Made by a program: the position numbers and the translations under genes. The notes beneath the pieces were generated by a model, which was not told the DNA's origin, ran no database searches, and was given only the letters and a program-made list of their open reading frames with translations. This document shows positions 34,125 through 42,947 of a stretch of DNA of 64,000 nt, piece by piece. The stretch covers positions 1 through 64,000 of the forward strand of contig NZ_JAAIJR010000014.1 in the NCBI RefSeq assembly GCF_010915725.1, given 5' to 3'. Origin of the DNA: Thiorhodococcus mannitoliphagus. Lineage in GTDB: Bacteria; Pseudomonadota; Gammaproteobacteria; Chromatiales; Chromatiaceae. Position 1 is the stretch's first letter; every line of letters begins with the position of its first letter.

Positions 34125-35461
34125 GGCGCGTCCCCGAGGGCTTGCAGCTCGGCGGCTAGTTCAAGATCGGGCTGCGGGTCGAGCAGCATGCCGTCGACGG
34201 CGGGCACCAGGTCCGACAGCACCACCTGCTGGCCGGCCGTAAGCCCAGCGCCGATGACGCTGTAGTCACCCTGATTGAACAGCACTTCCACCGGCTGGCG
34301 GCGCAGACGCTGCTCGGCGTCCACCAAATAGACGGCACCGTCGCGCACGGCGTTGCGGGGCACGACGACCCGCGGGCCTTGGGCGCGCCCGCGCAGCAGC
34401 ACCTGAACGAACATGCCCTTGGACAGGGGCGGGCGCTCGCCGGGGATGACCTTGTCGAAGGATCGGTCCACTGCGACCACCACGCCCATGGTGCGGGTCT
34501 GCGGGTCCACCTGATCGTCCATGCGCACGAACTCCGCCTGCCATTCGGCCACCGAATTGCCCAGGTCCAGCCGCACCAGGGGGTCGAGGCCGACCAGCTT
34601 CGACAAAAGCTCATTCAATCGGGTCGGATCCAGTTGGCCAGAGGTCTGTGATAGATCCGGTGTCGGCATGCCGATGAACAGGCGTCGTAGGCTATAGAGC
34701 GGCACCTGGACGTCAATTTCCACCCGGTCCACGGAGTCGCCCTCAAACAGGGTCTGACCGACGCCGACATATTGATCCGCCTCCACAGCCAGATTAGCGA
34801 CGCGCAGATCGAAAGGCGCCAGGATTCGGGTGCGCCCCAGGTCGCGCTCGGCACGGGCGACCTGAGTCTCCAGCACCTGGCGCTGAGTCGGAATCAGGGT
34901 CAGGGTGTTGCGCAGATTCTGCGCCGCGCTATTGCTGGTCAGCGCGGTGCGCTCGGCCTGATCTACGTCGCTGGCGGAGGCGGTGCCCTTGCCGGCGAGT
35001 TTGCGCAGCCGCTCCAGCTCCTGATTGGCCAGTTCGCGATTGCGCTCCTCGATCTCCAGCGAGGCGCGGGTGTTCTGCTCCTGAACCCTCAGCTCCGCGA
35101 GTTCGGCCTGCGCCTGCGCCAGCGCCAGCTCGTAGTCGATGGGGTCGATGCGCACCAGCTCGGTGCCGGCCGCCAGGATCTCCCCGTCGCGCAGCCGTGG
35201 GTGGATCTCGATGATGCGCCCGGCCACCTGAGCGACCGCCTTCCAGACCCGTGCCGGGCGCACCGGGCCATAGCCCTCGGCGGTCGGCACCAGTTCGACG
35301 GCGGGCGCCTCGATCACCCGCACTGGGCGGGCGATCTCGCCCTGTTCAGCTTGCGCCGGCGGCTCTCGGCCCTGGGCCATCCAGACCAGGATGCCGACCC
35401 CGATGGCGATGGGCGGCAGGATCAGCCAACGGTGTTTGCGGTCGTGTCGCTCGGCGCTCAT
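34121..35461 (-). CDS. RND periplasmic adaptor (membrane fusion protein)
   Basis: In 446 residues there is an N-terminal membrane anchor (RWLILPPIAIGVGILVWMAQ), a lipoyl/barrel-sandwich half (RPVRVIEAPAVELVPTAEGY), a long coiled-coil hairpin (about 110-200, rich in LAELRVQEQ and LEIEERNRELANQELERL), the second lipoyl half (RILAPFDLRVANL) and C-terminal beta domains. It links the RND pump to an outer-membrane channel. ATG at 35461 has AGGAG upstream and overlaps the regulator's stop; the longer frame upstream is a shadow of the TetR gene. Confidence 0.9.
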   Translation of the reverse strand: MSAERHDRKHRWLILPPIAIGVGILVWMAQGREPPAQAEQGEIARPVRVIEAPAVELVPTAEGYGPVRPARVWKAVAQVAGRIIEIHPRLRDGEILAAGTELVRIDPIDYELALAQAQAELAELRVQEQNTRASLEIEERNRELANQELERLRKLAGKGTASASDVDQAERTALTSNSAAQNLRNTLTLIPTQRQVLETQVARAERDLGRTRILAPFDLRVANLAVEADQYVGVGQTLFEGDSVDRVEIDVQVPLYSLRRLFIGMPTPDLSQTSGQLDPTRLNELLSKLVGLDPLVRLDLGNSVAEWQAEFVRMDDQVDPQTRTMGVVVAVDRSFDKVIPGERPPLSKGMFVQVLLRGRAQGPRVVVPRNAVRDGAVYLVDAEQRLRRQPVEVLFNQGDYSVIGAGLTAGQQVVLSDLVPAVDGMLLDPQPDLELAAELQALGDAP

Positions 35462-36177
35462 CGGTCTGCTCCTGAGTTGGGTTGGCGAGGGCTGGAGGGG
35501 AGGGGTTTGGAGCCGAGGGACCGATAGTCCAGCGCGGCCTCGGTGATCGCTTGCAGCAGCGCCTGGATCTGCGCCACATCGTCGGCGGCGTAAGCGTCCT
35601 GGCCGAGATGGCGCAGCAGCGTCGTGCGCGCGGCGCGGAAGGCGATGGGCGGCCCTGTCAGTGCGTGTGCGACTAGTCGGCACTCGGTATCCACCTGCTC
35701 CCGACCGCGGGCGCCGGCCACCAGCCCGGCCATGACTGCGTGCATCGGGCCGAAGAGTTTGGCGTAGATCACGTCGAAGGCCTCGGTCGGTTGGTTTTGT
35801 TCGCGAAAGATGAAGCCGGGAGCATCCTCACTGAATGGGCCAGCCATCAACTGTTGCGCCAGCCCACTGAGCAACTGCCCGAGCATTTGTCGGCAGTCAG
35901 CCGCCGACGCGGTGGGCAAAGCCTGCTCGATGCGTTCCAGGTGCTCGCGCATGCCCTCGCTCATCTGCTCGGCCAGGTAGGCGGCGGTGGCCAGATAGAG
36001 TTCGCGCTTACCGCCGAAGTGATAAGAGATGGCCGCGATATTGGCACCGGCGTCCTGCACCAATTGGCGGTTGGAGACCGCGTCGTAGTCGTTGTGCCCG
36101 AAGGCGTGCAGGGCGCTGCGCAGCAAGCGTTGGCGGGTGTCGGCGGCTGTTTCGGTGTTCGCAGGTCGGTCGGACAC
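35458..36177 (-). CDS. TetR-family repressor with CerR-type C-terminus
   Basis: The 239-residue protein has an N-terminal helix-turn-helix (RQRLLRSALHAFGHNDYDAV, then QDAGANIAAISYHFGGKREL) and a C-terminal ligand domain of the CerR/CecR (DUF1956) type (FIFREQNQPTEAFDVIYAKL). It is the first gene of the tetR-adaptor-pump operon and overlaps the adaptor by four bases, so it probably represses its own operon through the palindrome at 36217-36240 and is released by a pump substrate. Confidence 0.9.
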   Translation of the reverse strand: MSDRPANTETAADTRQRLLRSALHAFGHNDYDAVSNRQLVQDAGANIAAISYHFGGKRELYLATAAYLAEQMSEGMREHLERIEQALPTASAADCRQMLGQLLSGLAQQLMAGPFSEDAPGFIFREQNQPTEAFDVIYAKLFGPMHAVMAGLVAGARGREQVDTECRLVAHALTGPPIAFRAARTTLLRHLGQDAYAADDVAQIQALLQAITEAALDYRSLGSKPLPSSPRQPNSGADR

Positions 36178-36216
36178 GATGGCTCAGACTCGGTTGGGCG
36201 TTAGATACTCGCCGAG

Positions 36217-36240
36217 ATTAAATCAATCGATTGCTTTAAT
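36217..36240. promoter_or_regulatory. Palindromic operator of the efflux operon
   Basis: ATTAAA, one base, CAATCGATTG, one base, TTTAAT: a perfect inverted repeat apart from the two spacer positions. It starts 40 bases upstream of the tetR-type gene and is the only AT-rich palindrome there, a typical position and size for a TetR-family operator. Confidence 0.65.
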
Positions 36241-36398
36241 CAACGATCAACGACGAGACTGCGATCAAGCTGAATCCAATGGTCCCGTGACGGGCGGTCC
36301 TCGCTGGCTGCAGCGGGGTTCTCTGAGAAGGCGCTCAAAGGGCACCACCGGCGCAAGCGTGGTCCTACAGCGGCTTGCCGGATGGGGCGCGATCATGC

Positions 36399-36467
36399 GT
36401 GGGAGCGGCGCCCCGGCGCGACGCTGGACGCGCTGACGCGCCCGTCGCGGCGGGGCGCCGCTCCCAC
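36399..36467. repeat. REP-like hairpin with 17-bp perfect stem
   Basis: GTGGGAGCGGCGCCCCG at 36399-36415 pairs perfectly with CGGGGCGCCGCTCCCAC at 36451-36467. The related GGAGCGCCGCCCCGGCGCGAC type occurs (reverse) near the lanM end. Confidence 0.8.
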
Positions 36468-36543
36468 AGACCGCGCGGCTGGGTGGATCATCAGCTGACA
36501 GCCCTGTCGAGGATCAACTGCGGCGCCGTCGCTTCACCGACTT

Positions 36544-36644
36544 AGAAAGCGCTCATCAATTGTTTCCCGATGCGAGCGATGCCGCCCGAAATCCCCCCGA
36601 GCCCCCCTTTGCGAAAGGGGGGAAGTTGTTGATGGACACTTTCT
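36544..36644 (-). repeat. Element B, copy 1 (~101 bp, inverted ends)
   Basis: The ends are AGAAAGCGCTCATCAATTG and GTTGATGGACACTTTCT. The inside holds CCCGATGCGAGC, GCCCGAAATCCCCCC and a GCGAAAGGGGGG run. The same element in opposite orientation is at 49933-50034; the two flank the lanthipeptide region. Confidence 0.75.
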
Positions 36645-36852
36645 TAGGATGTCGCGCCTGTTGATGGACGGCAATGCGCGCCAACTTCTTGGAGTTCGAG
36701 CGAGACCTCTTGGCGGTTCGCCTCGTTTCGAGATTAAATGGATCCGCGTCGATGCCGATGCCGCCTGGAATCACGCCCTGCGGCCGCCAACAACAGCCTC
36801 GGCCCGACCGGAGATCCCACACAGATCGCCGCGACACTTGCGTCTCGCAGGA

Positions 36853-36987
36853 GGCCTTGGTCGTCAGTTGGACCGGTAGGGCGGACGAGCGAGCGCGAAG
36901 TCCACCGAATCCCGCGCCAGCGTTGGTGGACTGCGCTACGCTTGTCCACCCTACAGAAGACGACTGGCCAAAACGATTATCGACGCC
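36853..36987 (+). repeat. Miniature palindromic element M, copy M4
   Basis: A 135-bp copy from GGCCTTGGTCGTC to TTATCGACGCC, with the shared core (GAAGTCCACCGAATCCCGCG, then GCTTGTCCACCCTA). It ends 26 bases before the cyclase start codon, so it is part of that gene's leader. Confidence 0.8.
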
Positions 36988-37013
36988 TAGTAGGACGACG
37001 AATCGGAGCAGAC

Positions 37014-37943
37014 ATGTCGGAGCAGGTCGAGACCCTCACCCTGGTATTCGCTGACATCAGCGGCAGTACGCGCATCATTCAAGCGCACGGCGACCAGGTC
37101 GCCCATCAGCTCATTCAGCGCTGCTTGGAGTGCGTGGCGGCGGCGGTCAGGCTGCACCACGGCCAGGTGCGCGAGAAGATCGGCGACGAACTCATGTGCA
37201 CCTTCGCCGACCCGCGCGAGGCGCTGCGCGCCGCACTCGAGATCCAGCGCGCGGTCAAGGCCGCCGGCGAGGCCGGGGAGCTGCCCGCGACCCTCAGGAT
37301 GCACGTCGGGCTGCACCACGGGCGCCTTCTCGTTCAGCAAGACCAGCTGTTCGGCGACACCATCCATATCGCCAAGCGCATGGTCGATCTCGCCAAGACC
37401 GATCAGATCCTCACCACCCAAGAGACGCTGAACGCGGCCGGGGTCATGTCCGACATGCGCTTCCGCGTCGCGGACCAGATCCGCATCAAGGGCTATGACG
37501 CACCCGTCGAGATCTATGAGGTCATGCGTCAAGACCCGAGCGTCACCCTCATCGCCCAAAGCGCACAGCCGCTGGCGATGGGCGAGCACTACTGTCGCTG
37601 CAGCCTGAGCTACGGCGGCCAGAGCTTCACCCTGGATGCCAAGCGGCACGTCCTGAGCATCGGCCGAGAAGAGGGTAACGACCTGATGATCCCGGAGAGC
37701 TGCGTCTCGCGCCGACACGGCCGTCTAGAATATCAAAAGGGCCGGATCATCTACGTCGACCAGAGCACCAACGGCACCTCGATCTTCGAGGACGACGCGC
37801 AGGCGCCCATCATCGTGCATCGCGAACAGCGCTGGCTGCGCGGCCGTGGTCTGCTCCGTTTCGGCCAGAGATCGGGCGACACCGGACAGGTGACCCTGCA
37901 CTACCGCTGCGAGACATCCACCGAGTCGCCGCCAACGCAGTAA
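37014..37943 (+). CDS. Class III nucleotidyl cyclase fused to an FHA domain
   Basis: The 309-residue cytosolic protein has an N-terminal cyclase catalytic domain (about 5-175: metal Asp in LTLVFADISGSTR, second metal Asp in EKIGDELMCTF, then HVGLHHGRLLVQQDQLFGDT and IHIAKRMV) that should make cAMP or cGMP. The C-terminal FHA domain (about 205-295: LSIGREEGNDLMIPESCVSR, RHGRLEY, STNGTSIF) binds phosphothreonine, which suggests control by a Ser/Thr kinase. It converges on the cyclic-nucleotide-binding gene 17 bases away, an obvious candidate effector. Confidence 0.88.
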   Translation: MSEQVETLTLVFADISGSTRIIQAHGDQVAHQLIQRCLECVAAAVRLHHGQVREKIGDELMCTFADPREALRAALEIQRAVKAAGEAGELPATLRMHVGLHHGRLLVQQDQLFGDTIHIAKRMVDLAKTDQILTTQETLNAAGVMSDMRFRVADQIRIKGYDAPVEIYEVMRQDPSVTLIAQSAQPLAMGEHYCRCSLSYGGQSFTLDAKRHVLSIGREEGNDLMIPESCVSRRHGRLEYQKGRIIYVDQSTNGTSIFEDDAQAPIIVHREQRWLRGRGLLRFGQRSGDTGQVTLHYRCETSTESPPTQ

Positions 37944-37959
37944 GGCGTTGGCAGACGGA

Positions 37960-38508
37960 TCAGCCCCGCTCCTCCTCGAGCAGCCGCAGCAGCCTGCGCA
38001 TGCGCTCGCCGGCGACATGCAGGTTGTCCAAGATGCCTTCGTCCAGCTCGCTCTCGCGGGCGAAGGCGTCAGCGTCGCCCTCCCCTGCCTGCTCGCTCCT
38101 GGCAAGACGGGCGACGCGGGTGCGCAGGCGGTCGGCTAGCATCACCGCGAGGGCGCGGTAGAAGCGCGCCGCGAAGCCTTGGTCATCGGCCAGACGCCGC
38201 CGCACCGCCTCATGCGGCAGGCTGAGCAGACGGGTCTCTTCGGCGGCCAGCAAGGACACCTCGGGCGGACGCTTCTCGATGAGCGACATCTCGCCGATGA
38301 TGTCCCCCACCAAGAGTTCGCCGATGATCTTGTCGGGCGGCAGGATGACGTCGAGCTGTCCCTCGACGAGGATCGACAGCTCCGTAACCTCCCCGCCCGC
38401 GGCGATCAGCGTCGTCCCGGCCGCAATGGTCCGGCGACGGCCCGACTCGACCAGCCAGAGCAGGTCGCGATCCTCGAGTTCGGCGAGGATGAAGAGTGCC
38501 TTGCGCAT
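37960..38508 (-). CDS. Cyclic-nucleotide-binding domain protein, last gene of the lanthipeptide unit
   Basis: In 182 residues there is a cNMP-binding beta-roll (about 15-125: GRRRTIAAGTTLIAAGGEVT, VGDIIGEMSLIEKRPPEVSL with the phosphate-binding GE, then ETRLLSLPHEAVRRRL) and a helical tail. No DNA-binding domain, so it is not a CRP-type regulator. It lies 22 bases after the NHLP exporter gene; some NHLP-type exporters carry such a domain, so this could be the split-off regulatory part. ATG at 38508 has only a weak ribosome site. Confidence 0.82.
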   Translation of the reverse strand: MRKALFILAELEDRDLLWLVESGRRRTIAAGTTLIAAGGEVTELSILVEGQLDVILPPDKIIGELLVGDIIGEMSLIEKRPPEVSLLAAEETRLLSLPHEAVRRRLADDQGFAARFYRALAVMLADRLRTRVARLARSEQAGEGDADAFARESELDEGILDNLHVAGERMRRLLRLLEEERG

Positions 38509-38530
38509 GGCGTTCAGCCCTTTCGCTCGT

Positions 38531-40777
38531 CTAAAGAATCTGACGCTGCGCCAGCCGCGCGAAGGGGCCGTTGCACGCAATCAGGGTGTCATAGTCGCCG
38601 GACTCCACGACGCGGCCCGCGTCCATGACCAGAATTCGGTCGGCGTTGCGGATGGTGCTCAACCGATGGGCGATGACCAAGCGGGTCACGGCGAGCCGCT
38701 CCAGGCTGGCGGTCACGCGGGCTTGAGAGCGGTTGTCCAGGGCGCTGGTCGCCTCGTCCATGAAGAGCAGCCGGGGCTGCTGCACCAAGGCGCGGGCGAT
38801 GAGGATGCGCTGGCGCTGACCCCCTGAAATGGTGCTCGCCCCCTCGGTCAGCGGCGTATGCAGACCCAGCGGGAATTGCTCCAGATCGCGCTCCAGCCCC
38901 GCATCCGCCGCCGCCCGCAGGCAGTCGTCGAGCGTCGCGGCGCTCGCCCCGCGAATGTTGTCGTAGATGGTCCCGGCAAAGACCCGCCCGGTCTGCAGCA
39001 CCACGCCGATCTGACGCCGCAGCGCGGCCAGATCCAGGCTGCTCAACTCCTGCCCGTCGAAGAGGACGGCCCCAGCTTGCGGCGTCTCGAAGCCGAGCAA
39101 GAGTCGCAGCAGGGTCGACTTGCCGGAGCCCGAGGGTCCGACCAGCGCGACATGCTCGCCGGGCTCCAACCGCAGCGACAGCTCGCTCAGGATGGGCTCG
39201 GCACCCGGGGTGTAGGCGAAGGTGACCTCGGAGACCTGCACCTCGCCTTGCAGCCGACCTGGGTGACGCGCCCCGACCTGCTGCTCGAGCGGTGCGCTCA
39301 AGATGGGACGCGCGCGCTCCAGGTAGGGCATGGCCGTCAGGATCTGCAGCAGCGCATGGCTCAGCCCGACGAAGGCCGACTGGAAGGCCGCATGGGCGCT
39401 CAGAAAGGCGATGAAGACCCCAGCCGAGGGCTGCTCGGCGGCCAGCACCAGCACCAGGGCGAAGAGCAGACCGAGGCTCAGGGTCTGGAAGGCGTCGGCG
39501 AAGGCGCTGTAATGATAGGAGACGACCCGCAAGGCCCGCGTCGCCTCGCGCTCCTCGGCATAGCGCTCGGCCCATTGGGCGAGCGCGCGGCCCTCCGCCC
39601 CCGCCACCCGCAGCTTGAGGATGCCCTGCAAGAGCTGCAGCACTAGGCCCGCCAGGCGACCATCGGCGACCGCCAGCCGCTCGACATGCTTGAGCTTGAG
39701 CCAGCCGGCGAGCGCCGAGCTCAGCGCCAGCAGCAGCACCAGGGCAACGGCGACCAGCGCGAGCTGCGGCAGATAGAGCCACAGCAGCACCAGATAGAAG
39801 AGCGAGAAGACCGCCGTGATCCCGGTCGACAACATGAGTTCCAGCAGCAGCTCGCGCAGCCGCTCGACATCTGTGATGCGGGCGTTGAGATCGCCAGACG
39901 AGAAGCCCTTAAAGAAGCTCGCCGGCAGACGCAACACACGGTCCCAGAGCGAGGCCTGCAGCCGTTCGGCGGTGCGGCCTTCGATACGCAACTGCGCACG
40001 CTCCTGCATGATGTCGACCAAAAACGTCAGGCAGGCACCCACGCCCAGCGCCAGACCGAGCTGGACCAGCAAGCTGGACTCGGCGCCTGGGATGAGGACG
40101 TCCACGATCAGCGCAGTCGCAAGCGGAAAGAGCGCCCCGAGCACCGCGAGCAGCGCGCCGGCGGCACAGAGCGCGAGCAGATCACGGCCGCTCCCCGGCC
40201 ACAGCACCGACATCAGGCGGGTGAGCCGGTCGGCATGCTCGGGCAAGGGCGGATAGAGCGCATAGGCGCGCGGCTGCAGGGTGCGTGCCACGGCGGGCGT
40301 CAGGGTGCCCTGCTCGCCCGTGACATGATCGGTGAAGTGATAACGGCGCCAACGCCGGATGAGGGAGACTGGGTGCTCCTCCGTGGCCGCCTCGGCATCC
40401 GCATCCGAGTCCGCTCGGACGACGCGGCGCAGCGCCACCAGCGGGCCGATATCCTGATCGGACCATCCCGCATCGAGCAGCACCTCGCGCGCGCGACCGC
40501 CCGCGCGGCGCGCCAGGTCCGGGATGCCCCCGAGCCCCGCCTCGGCTCCCGCCAGGCGCGCTGCCGGGACCGCGTAACCGCAGCACGCCAGCACCCGCCG
40601 CACCGCAGCCGCTGCGGGCACCAAGGCGCCGTCGGCGGCAAGCTCGGCGCCCCCTCGCGTGATGGCATCGAGACGCGTCAGGGCGCGCGACACACGCGCC
40701 TTGCTCTCCGCGCGCGAGCGTTGGATCCGGGAGATCCGCTCGGCATCATCCACTGGGGCGGCGCGGGGTCGGCTCAT
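38531..40777 (-). CDS. NHLP-type bacteriocin exporter, ABC permease/ATPase without peptidase
   Basis: The 748-residue protein has an N-terminal soluble region (about 1-200), a six-helix exporter domain (about 200-480) and an ATPase with GPSGSGKST, ISGGQRQR and LLFMDEATSALD. The layout matches the second ABC protein of NHLP/NHLM bacteriocin clusters, which works with the peptidase-bearing ABC protein and the HlyD-type adaptor. It starts four bases inside the end of the C39 transporter gene. Confidence 0.88.
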   Translation of the reverse strand: MSRPRAAPVDDAERISRIQRSRAESKARVSRALTRLDAITRGGAELAADGALVPAAAAVRRVLACCGYAVPAARLAGAEAGLGGIPDLARRAGGRAREVLLDAGWSDQDIGPLVALRRVVRADSDADAEAATEEHPVSLIRRWRRYHFTDHVTGEQGTLTPAVARTLQPRAYALYPPLPEHADRLTRLMSVLWPGSGRDLLALCAAGALLAVLGALFPLATALIVDVLIPGAESSLLVQLGLALGVGACLTFLVDIMQERAQLRIEGRTAERLQASLWDRVLRLPASFFKGFSSGDLNARITDVERLRELLLELMLSTGITAVFSLFYLVLLWLYLPQLALVAVALVLLLALSSALAGWLKLKHVERLAVADGRLAGLVLQLLQGILKLRVAGAEGRALAQWAERYAEEREATRALRVVSYHYSAFADAFQTLSLGLLFALVLVLAAEQPSAGVFIAFLSAHAAFQSAFVGLSHALLQILTAMPYLERARPILSAPLEQQVGARHPGRLQGEVQVSEVTFAYTPGAEPILSELSLRLEPGEHVALVGPSGSGKSTLLRLLLGFETPQAGAVLFDGQELSSLDLAALRRQIGVVLQTGRVFAGTIYDNIRGASAATLDDCLRAAADAGLERDLEQFPLGLHTPLTEGASTISGGQRQRILIARALVQQPRLLFMDEATSALDNRSQARVTASLERLAVTRLVIAHRLSTIRNADRILVMDAGRVVESGDYDTLIACNGPFARLAQRQIL

Positions 40778-42945
40778 TCGTCGATCAGCCTCTTATAGGT
40801 GCCGCCCAGGGCGATCAAGTCGCCGTGCGTGCCGCGCTCCACGGGCACGCCGCGCTCCAGCACCAGGATCTCGTCACAGTCGCGAATGGTGCTCAGGCGG
40901 TGGGCGATGATGATGAGGGTGCAGCCGCGTCGCTTGAGGTTCTCCATGAGCCGACTCTCGGTCACCGGGTCCAGGGCGCTGGTGGCTTCATCGAGCACCA
41001 GTACGCGCGGGTCTCCGACCAGGGCGCGGGCGATCTCGAGCCGCTGGCGCTGACCGCCGGAGAAATTGCGACCGGCCTCCTCGACCGGGGCGCCGTAACC
41101 GCCCGAGCGCGAGGCGATGTGCGCGTGGATCTCCGCGTCCTCGGCCGCGCGTACCACGGCGGCATCCGGCACCGTCGGGTCCCAGAGCCGCAAATTGTCG
41201 CGGATGCTGCCCTCGAACAGCAGGATCTCCTGATCGACGAAGGCCAACGCGGCGCAGCGCAGACTCGATGGCCACGCAGCCAGCGGCGCCCCGTCCAGCA
41301 GGATGTCCCCCGCGCTCGGCCGCACCAGCCCAGCGATCAAGCGTCCGATGGTCGACTTGCCGGAGCCGGACGCACCGACCAGCGCGACGCGCGCGCCGGC
41401 CGGAATCTCCAGATCGAGCCCCTCGATCATCGGCGGCTCCAAGGGCAGGTAGCCAAAGCTCACCCCGCGCAGCCGCAAATGTCCCTGCGGCAGCGCCTCC
41501 GCAGAGGGCGCATCGGGCCGGTCGGCGGCCGCGCCCTCGACGTCCTGACTCATGACGTCCTCGATACGCGCAACGTTCGACTTGACGTCCTGAATGCCCA
41601 TCCCGAGCCCGGACAGGGTCGCCATGGGTGCGGCGAAGCTGGCGGCCAGCGACTGCAGCGCGACCAGCGAGCCCACGCTGAGACCGCCCTGCATGATCTC
41701 CAGTCCACCGATGGTCAGCACCGACGCCGTCGTCAGACTGCTCGTGAGACTGGGAAAGGCGCCCACTAGAATAGTGGCGGCGCCGACCGCTTGCTGCGAG
41801 CCCTGGACCTGGGCATGCAGCCCGGTCCAGCGCGCGAAGAAGCTGTCCTCGTAGCCGGCCGCCTTGAAGGTCTCGATATCCTGCAGGCCGGCCATGCCGG
41901 TGCCCAGCAGCTTGCCGCGCTCGATGCCCAGCCGCTGATGCCCCTCGGCGACCCGGCTCGCGCTGAGGAGCAACACCAGCCAATTGAGCAGACTCAGCGC
42001 CGCGACCACCAGGGCGACGCGCCAGCTCAGCATCGCCATGGCGGCAAGAAAAAAGACCGCGGTCACCAAGCTGAGCGCCGCTTGCGCCAGCTCGCCGGTC
42101 AGCAGCGCCGCCAGCCGATCGCTCAAGCGCAGGCGGTCGGCGATCTCCCCGCTATAGCGTGCCCCGAAGAAGGCCAGCGGCAGATGCAGGATATGGGCGA
42201 AGAGCTCGCGCGAGCCCTGAACCGCGAGCTGCAGCTCCGCCCGCGTCAGATAATGGTCCTTGAGCAGACTCAGCGCATAGCGCGCGGCGGCCGTCAGCAG
42301 CATGCCGAGCAGCAGTGCCGGCAGCCAGTCGTGCAGCCCCTGAACCAGCACTCGGTCCACGAAGAGCCGTGCGAAGACCGGGATGAGCACCCCCGGGATG
42401 ACCAGCATCAGACTGGCCAGCAGGACATAGGTGATCGCCCCGCGAAAGCCCCGCGTGCGCGCCAGCAGCGCGCCCCAGAGCGGCGGCCGAGAGTCGCCGC
42501 GCGTGAAGTCCGGACCCGGTTCGAAGGTGAGCACCACCCCGGTGAAGATGGCGTCGAAGGCCTCCATGGAGAGGACCCGGCGACCCACGGCCGGATCCTT
42601 GAGCATCACCTCATCGCCGCGTAGCCCCTCGACGACCACGAAGTGATTGAAGTTGACGAAGGCGATCATGGGCGGCGCAAGATTGCGTAGGTCTTTGGGC
42701 TCGGCCTTGAAGCCCTTGGCCGTCAAGCCCAGGGAACGTGCCGCCTTGAGGATGCTGGACGCCTTGGAGCCATCGCGCGACACACCGCACAGGGCGCGCA
42801 ACTCCTCGAGCGGGATGTGACGGCCGAAGTACGACAGCACCATCGCCAGCGAGGCCGCGCCGCACTCGGCCGCCTCCAGCTGCAAGACCGTCTCGGTGCG
42901 CGCCAAGCGCCCGCGCCGATCGCCGGACCGTCGCCAGAAAGCCAC
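40774..42945 (-). CDS. NHLP-type bacteriocin exporter with C39 leader peptidase
   Basis: The 723-residue protein has a papain-like C39 peptidase (catalytic Cys28 in EAAECGAASLAMVLSYFG, His101 in NFNHFVVVEG, Asp117 in LKDPAVG), six membrane helices and an ATPase (GASGSGKST, FSGGQRQR, VLVLDEATSALD). It should cut the precursor after the AVAGG of the leader while exporting it. The GTG at 42945 is chosen because GGGAG is ten bases upstream and the family-like sequence begins there; the longer frame overlaps the adaptor gene. Confidence 0.88.
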   Translation of the reverse strand: MAFWRRSGDRRGRLARTETVLQLEAAECGAASLAMVLSYFGRHIPLEELRALCGVSRDGSKASSILKAARSLGLTAKGFKAEPKDLRNLAPPMIAFVNFNHFVVVEGLRGDEVMLKDPAVGRRVLSMEAFDAIFTGVVLTFEPGPDFTRGDSRPPLWGALLARTRGFRGAITYVLLASLMLVIPGVLIPVFARLFVDRVLVQGLHDWLPALLLGMLLTAAARYALSLLKDHYLTRAELQLAVQGSRELFAHILHLPLAFFGARYSGEIADRLRLSDRLAALLTGELAQAALSLVTAVFFLAAMAMLSWRVALVVAALSLLNWLVLLLSASRVAEGHQRLGIERGKLLGTGMAGLQDIETFKAAGYEDSFFARWTGLHAQVQGSQQAVGAATILVGAFPSLTSSLTTASVLTIGGLEIMQGGLSVGSLVALQSLAASFAAPMATLSGLGMGIQDVKSNVARIEDVMSQDVEGAAADRPDAPSAEALPQGHLRLRGVSFGYLPLEPPMIEGLDLEIPAGARVALVGASGSGKSTIGRLIAGLVRPSAGDILLDGAPLAAWPSSLRCAALAFVDQEILLFEGSIRDNLRLWDPTVPDAAVVRAAEDAEIHAHIASRSGGYGAPVEEAGRNFSGGQRQRLEIARALVGDPRVLVLDEATSALDPVTESRLMENLKRRGCTLIIIAHRLSTIRDCDEILVLERGVPVERGTHGDLIALGGTYKRLIDE

Positions 42946-42947
42946 CC

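Larger units (their letters stand above)
36178..37013. other. Repeat-rich regulatory gap
   Basis: Besides the TetR operator this 836-base gap is mostly repeats: the hairpin at 36399-36467, element B at 36544-36644 and element M copy M4 at 36853-36987. No gene. Confidence 0.7.
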
